A DNA stretch of 46,949 bases from Candidatus Krumholzibacteriota bacterium (GTDB lineage: Bacteria > Krumholzibacteriota > Krumholzibacteriia > LZORAL124-64-63). The stretch lies in contig JAJRZA010000096.1 of NCBI GenBank assembly GCA_024275485.1, positions 1 to 46,949 on the forward strand. Reading direction: 5' to 3'. The notes under the pieces were generated by a model. It made no database searches. It was not told the origin of the DNA and saw nothing but the letters and a program-made list of their open reading frames with translations. The translations under genes and the position numbers were made by a program. Below, one piece after another: positions 43,301 to 46,949 of this stretch; within the stretch, counting starts at the first letter, position 1, and each line of letters opens with the position of its first letter.

Positions 43301-43324
43301 GGCAAAATGGCTTTGGTAAAATGA
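40307..43324 (+). CDS. 1005-residue secreted protein with FlgD-like/type IX-type tail
   Basis: An exported protein with signal peptide ('SIFFACLFLSVIASLPALS') and a long strand-rich body with paired cysteines and many Asp/Asn-Gly turns. The last 85 or so residues run from 'AWNYPNPFNPSTRIEFNLPRAG' through 'LKVFNVRGELVKKLID' to 'SSGIYFFEARTAG' and 'KMALVK', a textbook C-terminal sorting domain of FCB-type surface proteins. No peptidase or glycosidase motif is seen in the body; a segment near residue 650 ('VILWNDFGNRGGEDEWFDAL') resembles a Rossmann-like domain often found in such proteins, but weakly. ATG after 'gggggag'. Confidence 0.85.
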   Translation: MLKSIFFACLFLSVIASLPALSDDHPQMTLDNQGVFHGGLVDFAGASRDTVFMVGPWGSGAQVNGQFQSPSGDPAWNGWTHSDLTQMTESHWHISDYFAADLNSTPDNLAMYCGDETIPACQASDVEGGYGNSWNDILRFTYTVANPAESCDVTISGVFSHNTEPGYDYTSFYFVTSSGTVIMATVDGIGVAVPLSHSLTYAPQDYLGPNQDQVRFEILVTSDGAWSDVDCLYSGNGACQVDDLRAQCSNGNFDHTSDFQNGPGDWEIFIPLGTGDFTALWTGLEDLDPCFSNYSPQVAFIDDGNRVPNVGPSYCINWCYGPSGYIVNTTGGAAAEHNPDAYLFNAAESPVLNWPGEQYNGALVHFDVYRHEDLSVDAPGMFYSWDVRSAVDPVLLESAPWVDREFVIYGGPEYARAGGDVSDLLVPGRTVTQVRCRVMELGWAWGWFGDDGYPAPYFDNFRYVAFTLEGPAMYTRELGLAQDNFPEIGHIDMANLAGMNVRFDAARNKGDNAMNVPGDSIVCDVASVRSGGELVSNRLHYTMQRNPVFDSVRDDNWDVTGFVDARPAFNSAGNPVQNKFAYDLPDSGFLFPGDVLHYYFSATDEVANTDPRTATLPADIAGYGDFSDPLAYHTSFQVHCLPSVDAGGSQPPVILWNDFGNRGGEDEWFDALANLGFVLGDDYDLYYTNAPSSGVGNGLGGRATPALLSGYGNLLYTCGDLGVATISNGDPTFDPGEDVQLLTTWFEQNSVNAFFCGDDLASDLAQSGDSSNTFLTDYFNVIRETNSIRPLINNQATPMVLPEPGNIVFLNTPSWIAYGGCIGINNFDAVTAGPGAERLARFGNPAGNPDYIYSAATLNHKDDDQIISIPYDFMYIYSDPAHFPVFGSARADMLYEIFNFFGLGPVGAVEIPEAAVFSAWNYPNPFNPSTRIEFNLPRAGHLGLKVFNVRGELVKKLIDEDREAGTDHIMWDGTNDQGSGVSSGIYFFEARTAGEVKVGKMALVK

Positions 43325-43338
43325 TATGGAACGGTAAA

Positions 43339-43996
43339 TCAAACCTTAGTACCGGCCCAGTTCAGAGTTCTTCTGTGCTGGTCTGCTTGTTTGAGATGAC
43401 AATCGCATTGGGCAGGTTCGAGGGCCTGCTTGCCGATTTCCAGTTCGCCTTTACTGGTTTGCACCGTAGCCGATTCGCACTCCGGACAATGATAAATATG
43501 AATATGGGCCGGGGCTTGGAATTACCGGACATCTCCCCCCGGGGGGATGTATTTTGAACAGCATCTTCCAAAAAAGAAGCCATGATTTCCAGCAACGCTT
43601 CAACCACCCGCCGGGAATCTTCCAACGCAAAACCAACCCACTCTTCTTCAGTGTTTGAGTCAACAACACCTGAGAGTGCTCGTCCCAAGGAATAGTCCAA
43701 CTTTCCTTTGCTCAGGGCTTTTCTTTCAAGAGGGGCAATTTTTGAAGATCCCGGGTCAGTTTCAGGTAGACCCCGATTTTGGTATCTGAAAACCCCTGAG
43801 CTTCCTTGGCGTAGCGATTCATGGAACTGAAACCAAGTTCCTGGTAGAGTTTTCGATCAAAAATATCCCCAAACCAATCGAGGGAACATCGATGGGCCGC
43901 ATCCTTGATTTCCAGGGCGGATTTCAAAGCGTTATGGGCCTCCATGGCGGACTTTTCAGGGCAGAAATACAGACATTTTTGGGGTAGGAAATTCAT
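43339..43996 (-). pseudogene. Frameshifted, C-terminally truncated HNH endonuclease-family gene
   Basis: Three minus-strand frames together spell one protein of the DUF222/HNH-endonuclease type. Frame one (43996 to 43712): 'ELGFSSMNRYAKEAQGFSDTK' and 'LTRDLQKLPLLKE'. Frame two (about 43717 to 43540): 'ALSKGKLDYSLGRALSGVVD' and 'EEEWVGFALEDSRRVVEALL'. Frame three (to a TGA at 43339-43341): 'HIHIYHCPECESATVQTSKG' and 'LEIGKQALEPAQCDCH'. The first shift is at an A-rich run near 43716-43726; the second is near the C/G run at about 43537-43550. The catalytic HNH domain that should follow is missing. Dead gene; the family assignment is from pattern. Confidence 0.75.
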
Positions 43997-44153
43997 TTTA
44001 GTTACCTCTTTATTTGAAGTGATCTTGTTCTTAATATATTATGGCGTAGAAATAGCGAAAAGACAATGCAAAACGTTGCAAATAAACAAGGAAAATAGCT
44101 CTACAAACTCGCCAAATTCCAGGAATTCTTTACGAAATCACTAAACAATAATC

Positions 44154-44180
44154 GCCGCCGACCAGAAAATGGCCGGCAGC
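44154..44180 (-). terminator. Terminator of the peroxiredoxin operon
   Basis: A 10-bp GC-rich stem (44154-44163 with 44171-44180, two G-U pairs) with a 7-base loop, followed on the minus strand by a moderately T-rich stretch, about 45 bases past the peroxiredoxin stop. Confidence 0.65.
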
Positions 44181-44224
44181 GACACAACACACGAATAAAC
44201 GGGAAGCATCCTCCCCATATAAAC

Positions 44225-44842
44225 CTAGTTGTTATTGCTCAAATACTTGGCCACACCCTCAGCAGTAGGAGCCATGGCCTCGTCACCCTTGTTCCAGTTT
44301 GCAGGGCAAACTTCGCCGTTTTCTTCCAGGTGCTGCAAAGCGTCAATGGTGCGCAGGGCTTCATCGATGTTGCGGCCCAGGCCCAGGTTGTTCACCACGG
44401 AGGATTGCACGATGCCGTCCTTGTCGATGATGAAAGTTCCGCGCAGGGCCATGCCGCCCTCCAGCAATACACCGTAGTCCTGGCTGATGGTCTTCTGGAA
44501 GTCGGCAACCAGGGGGAACTGGATATTGCCGATGCCGCCGTTGTTCACTTCGGTGTTTTTCCAGGCCCAGTGGCTGAAGTGGCTGTCGGTGCTCACGCCG
44601 ATGACTTCAACGTTGCGGCTCTTGAAAGCTTCGAGCTGCTTGTTGAAGGCGATGATTTCGGATGGGCACACAAATGTGAAATCGAGGGGGTAGAAAAACA
44701 GGCAGACATATTTGCCTTTGTAGTCGGACAGGGAAAAATCGTTTTTGAAAGAATTGTCCGGCATCACGGCAGTGGCGGTGAAATCGGGAGCTTCGGTCGA
44801 GACCAGGGGCATGGGGAGGATATCCCAATCCATGTTGTCCAT
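44225..44842 (-). CDS. Typical 2-Cys peroxiredoxin (AhpC/Prx1 family)
   Basis: A 205-residue cytoplasmic peroxidase that reduces hydrogen peroxide and organic peroxides. The peroxidatic Cys59 is in 'DFTFVCPSE' and the resolving Cys179 in 'GEVCPANW'; 'SHFSHWAWKN' and 'GLGRNIDEALRTIDALQ' are family segments. Start at 44842, where 'aaggag' lies 8 bases upstream within the last codons of the regulator gene. The regulator's stop is 2 bases away, so the two are one operon. No AhpF partner is present, so it probably uses a thioredoxin-type donor. Confidence 0.95.
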   Translation of the reverse strand: MDNMDWDILPMPLVSTEAPDFTATAVMPDNSFKNDFSLSDYKGKYVCLFFYPLDFTFVCPSEIIAFNKQLEAFKSRNVEVIGVSTDSHFSHWAWKNTEVNNGGIGNIQFPLVADFQKTISQDYGVLLEGGMALRGTFIIDKDGIVQSSVVNNLGLGRNIDEALRTIDALQHLEENGEVCPANWNKGDEAMAPTAEGVAKYLSNNN

Positions 44843-44844
44843 TG

Positions 44845-45276
44845 TTACATCTCCTTGAGGCTGTTGGTTGATTGGACGCGGCATTCCGGACAAATTCCGG
44901 AATACTCCAGTTTGAATCCCTCAATCAGGAATCCATTCATTTCCACGGAAGCCAAATCGAACTTCCGGGGGTCGATTTCGGGAAGATCCCGAACTTTTCC
45001 GCAGGTGGTGCAGCGCACATGGCAGTGCGGCGTCACAATTCCATCGAAGCGTGCTTCTTGACCAGCGAGATCGAGTTTGACGATCTGGCCGTCTTCGTAC
45101 AGGACGTCGAGGTTGCGGTACACCGTCCCGAGGCTGATTCGAGGTAACCGTTTCCGGACTATCTCGTACAGCTCGGAAGCAGTAGGATGTGTTTCAAGAC
45201 CGCAAAGCTCCTCAAAAATGATTTGGCGCTGCGGCGTATTCCGGCGTGATTTCCGGTTTTCGTTGCCATAAAGCAT
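44845..45276 (-). CDS. Fur-family regulator, PerR-like
   Basis: A 143-residue metal-dependent repressor: winged-helix part 'HPTASELYEIVRKRLPRISLGTVYRNLDVL', then the metal-sensing core 'FDGIVTPHCHVRCTTCGKV' and structural Zn cysteines in 'CTTC' and 'CPEC'. The frame is open far upstream across the divergent sigma gene, but the ATG at 45276, with 'aaggat' 5 bases upstream, gives the family length. Coupling to a peroxiredoxin argues for peroxide sensing (PerR) over iron (Fur). A palindrome at 45364-45382 may be its own operator. Confidence 0.88.
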   Translation of the reverse strand: MLYGNENRKSRRNTPQRQIIFEELCGLETHPTASELYEIVRKRLPRISLGTVYRNLDVLYEDGQIVKLDLAGQEARFDGIVTPHCHVRCTTCGKVRDLPEIDPRKFDLASVEMNGFLIEGFKLEYSGICPECRVQSTNSLKEM

Positions 45277-45363
45277 GATTATCCTTCCGGGGACTGGGGC
45301 ATCACTTGGGCATAAAGAGGTCTCTCCAGGCAAGCGGTGCCGAAGCCCGTGGGGCACATTACT

Positions 45364-45382
45364 AATAGGAATGATTCCCATT
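45364..45382. promoter_or_regulatory. Candidate Fur/PerR operator
   Basis: A 19-base palindrome AATAGGAATGATTCCCATT with one mismatched pair, about 90 bases upstream of the perR-like start, in the region shared with the divergent sigma gene. It resembles Fur-family boxes in length and in its central AATGATT. Confidence 0.5.
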
Positions 45383-45537
45383 GGCAACCCCCAAAAATGG
45401 AATTTGTGTGTTTTTTTCCAAAGAACCGGAAATAATCCAACCTTTGGGTCGGGACAGTCGTCTTTACAAGGAATCGAATGGGGTCGGTCAATTGCAATGG
45501 CACCCTGGATTGCACCTAACGGAGAGGCAGGAAGGAA

Positions 45538-46143
45538 TTGAACGTTTTGCCAAAATATGACGATTCCGCCTTCCAGCCGGACGAATACCACATCCTTGGG
45601 GTCGACTTGGCCAAACGCGCCGCTGCGGGTGACCAGAAAGCTTTCACGGAGATTTATCATCAGCATATCAACAGGGTCTATGGACTTAGCCTGCGGTTGA
45701 CAACTGATCAAATCAAAGCCGAAATCCTGGCCCAGGACGCTTTTGTCAAGGCCTGGACCAGCCTGGGCAGTTATTCCGGTCGTGGCAGCCTGGCCGGTTG
45801 GTTGGGACGCCTGACGGTGAATCTCTGGCGGGACCGGTTCCGCCATCAGGTGCGTCAGGAAAACCTTCTGAAAGAGGCTGCTCTGAGCTGGGAAAACGAT
45901 CGTCCTGCCAATGGTTCTGTGGTGCCCATGCTGACGGCCATGGATTTGGAAAGAAGTCTGAAAAAGTTGCCTCAAGGCGCGCGTACGGTTTTTGTCCTGC
46001 ACGAAATTGAAGGTTACAAACACCATGAAATAGCTGAGATGCTGGAAACGACGACGGGCACGGTGAAATCCCAGTTGCACAGGGCCCGCAAGCTCTTGCG
46101 AGTTCTGTTGGGTTCGGAGCATGCCGGAAGTCAGGGAGCGTGA
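45538..46143 (+). CDS. ECF-type RNA polymerase sigma factor
   Basis: A 201-residue sigma-70-family protein with only regions 2 and 4. Region 2: 'FTEIYHQHINRVYGLSLRLT' and 'AQDAFVKAWTSLGSYSGRGSLAGWLGRLTVNLWRDRFR'. Region 4: 'LKKLPQGARTVFVLHEIEGYKHHEIAEMLETTTGTVKSQLHRARKLLR', whose helix-turn-helix is clear. It directs polymerase to a stress or envelope regulon. The start is TTG 45538, next to 'ggaagga'; TTG 45547 has better spacing. It ends one base before an anti-sigma candidate, the usual pairing. Confidence 0.93.
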   Translation: MNVLPKYDDSAFQPDEYHILGVDLAKRAAAGDQKAFTEIYHQHINRVYGLSLRLTTDQIKAEILAQDAFVKAWTSLGSYSGRGSLAGWLGRLTVNLWRDRFRHQVRQENLLKEAALSWENDRPANGSVVPMLTAMDLERSLKKLPQGARTVFVLHEIEGYKHHEIAEMLETTTGTVKSQLHRARKLLRVLLGSEHAGSQGA

Positions 46144-46144
46144 C

Positions 46145-46633
46145 ATGGATAAACAAGTGAACAAACTGGCTAGGCAACTGCGCGACGAGGGCGTGGCTCC
46201 GGATCGGAATCTTTTGCCGGGAATTCTGGAATCCATTGGCGACCAGGAATGCCGGATCGGTCCCGAACAGCGGGTTCGTGTATTACCGCCGAACCAATCG
46301 AGACGGTTTTTCGATGCCGCAGCCGGTTGGCGCCTGGCAGCCGTGGCTGCAACCCTGGTTCTTCTTTTTGGGTCAGGATATTTCCGATCCATTTACCAGG
46401 ATCCAGCCAGCGAGAGCGATCTGGTCATGGAGGAAGAATCGACCGAAATGGTTTCCCCGCAGGGAAATGCGAACAAATCCCTCCTGCGCGGTCTGAATCA
46501 TACCATTTCCGATCTGGCCTCGGCCCAGGCCCTGGACCCGGACAACCTGAAACTCACTCGCCTGTCGCTTTTGGTGCACAGAAGTCGGGCAAATTTGTTG
46601 AGAGTCGGCACACGCCGCCAACCTGGTCAATAA
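46145..46633 (+). CDS. Membrane-anchored anti-sigma factor candidate
   Basis: A 162-residue protein with a basic cytoplasmic N-terminus, a single membrane helix at about residues 63-77 ('LAAVAATLVLLFGSG') and an acidic external part. There is no zinc-finger HxxxCxxC motif, so it is not a standard ZAS anti-sigma factor; the assignment rests on its place one base after the ECF sigma gene and on its topology. Start at 46145, where 'ggag' lies 6 bases upstream in the end of the sigma gene; ATG 46121 in the same frame overlaps it. Confidence 0.7.
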   Translation: MDKQVNKLARQLRDEGVAPDRNLLPGILESIGDQECRIGPEQRVRVLPPNQSRRFFDAAAGWRLAAVAATLVLLFGSGYFRSIYQDPASESDLVMEEESTEMVSPQGNANKSLLRGLNHTISDLASAQALDPDNLKLTRLSLLVHRSRANLLRVGTRRQPGQ

Positions 46634-46649
46634 CAAGAAAGACTACACC

Positions 46650-46949
46650 ATGAAAAAGCACACCCTGATTGTACCCGCACTGATGGCAATTCTGTGGCTG
46701 TTGGTTGGTGGAATTGCCCAGGCCTAGCAAAAGGTGTATGAAACCAAAGATGCGTCGGCTCATGGCCTGGTGATCATCGAAAATATTGCCGGCTCCATCA
46801 CCGTGATCGGCTGGGATGAAAATAAAATTCACGTCGAAGGCACTCTCAGCGATGAAGTTGAAGAGTTGAAATTCAAGACCGGGAAGAAAAAATCCATCAT
46901 CGAGGTGGTTTATCCCAGGCACATCAGGAATATCGACGAAGGAGCCGAC
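46650..46949 (+). pseudogene. DUF4097-like exported protein interrupted by an amber codon (partial)
   Basis: Codons from ATG 46650 give a perfect 25-residue signal peptide ('MKKHTLIVPALMAILWLLVGG', ending 'IAQA'). TAG follows at 46725-46727, and the same frame then stays open to the window end with 'GLVIIENIAGSITVIGWDENKI' and 'VEGTLSDEVEELKFKTGKK', the strand pattern of DUF4097/putative-adhesin domains. This domain is a frequent third gene after ECF sigma and anti-sigma genes. TAG is a normal stop for other genes here (1336, 5953, 3305), so a nonsense mutation or base error is likelier than recoding. Confidence 0.7.

Noticed and set aside
45277-46392. Upstream extension of the PerR-like frame to 515 codons
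   Set aside because: It runs antisense through the sigma and anti-sigma genes; the family length and a binding site support the start at 45276.
46725-46727. Recoding of TAG as an amino acid
   Set aside because: TAG ends several normal genes in the window (for example at 1336, 3305 and 5953), so code-wide reassignment is unlikely.

Overview
The window looks like chromosomal core sequence from a Gram-negative (diderm) bacterium that makes LPS. The envelope evidence is an MsbA-type exporter, a GT9 heptosyltransferase-like gene, a PagL-like barrel, FadL and several other beta-barrels. Two very large secreted proteins end in FlgD-like/type IX-type sorting tails (for example 'YPNPFNPST' near the end of the gene at 40307). 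Together with futalosine-pathway mqnE, this suggests the FCB group or a relative such as Krumholzibacteriota, Eisenbacteria or Latescibacterota. That placement is an inference from gene style, not a phylogeny. I see no tRNA, rRNA, CRISPR array, insertion sequence or phage gene.

Layout. 1-5955 (+): end of an unknown protein, an HD-domain protein with a degenerate HD motif, a ferredoxin, an HtrA protease, a membrane protein and an MsbA-like exporter. 5958-9829: a GT2 (-) and a GT9 (+) glycosyltransferase with divergent starts, then a PhoU-like/Na-Pi cotransporter operon (-). 10257-15354: peptide deformylase with a small helical protein, mqnE behind a GC-rich hairpin, a small secreted protein (-), an HSDL2-like SDR and pyruvate kinase. 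15476-19425 (-): a 918-residue secreted protein and an AI-2E-family permease. 19684-26839 (+): cyclophilin, msrB, a second SDR, glgC, an envelope protein and PEP carboxykinase. 27009-29819 (-): a FadL transporter and SGNH hydrolase lipoprotein pair. 30545-33921 (+): a PagL-like barrel, two further barrel-type proteins and a decayed barrel remnant. 34321-36226 (-): an orphan CheY / tandem-CheX / unknown operon. 36403-39059: divergent thiI and pgi. 39178-43324 (+): an OB-fold-like lipoprotein, a cluster of inverted and tandem repeats and a 1005-residue secreted protein. 43339-43996 (-): a frameshifted HNH-endonuclease remnant. 44225-45276 (-): a PerR-like regulator and peroxiredoxin operon. 45538-end (+): an ECF sigma factor, an anti-sigma factor and a DUF4097-like gene broken by an in-frame amber codon.

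How the genes fit together. Central carbon genes (pyk, pckG, pgi, glgC) point to glycolysis/gluconeogenesis and glycogen synthesis. Oxidative-stress genes (msrB, peroxiredoxin with a PerR-like regulator) and envelope-quality genes (HtrA, ECF sigma module) suggest exposure to redox and envelope stress. No complete new defence or mobile system is visible. The points most worth checking are the decaying HNH gene, the amber codon at a signal-peptide junction, the nested inverted repeat at 40018-40079, the kinase-less CheY/CheX operon, the HD protein lacking its HD histidine and the PagL-like protein lacking the expected catalytic Glu.
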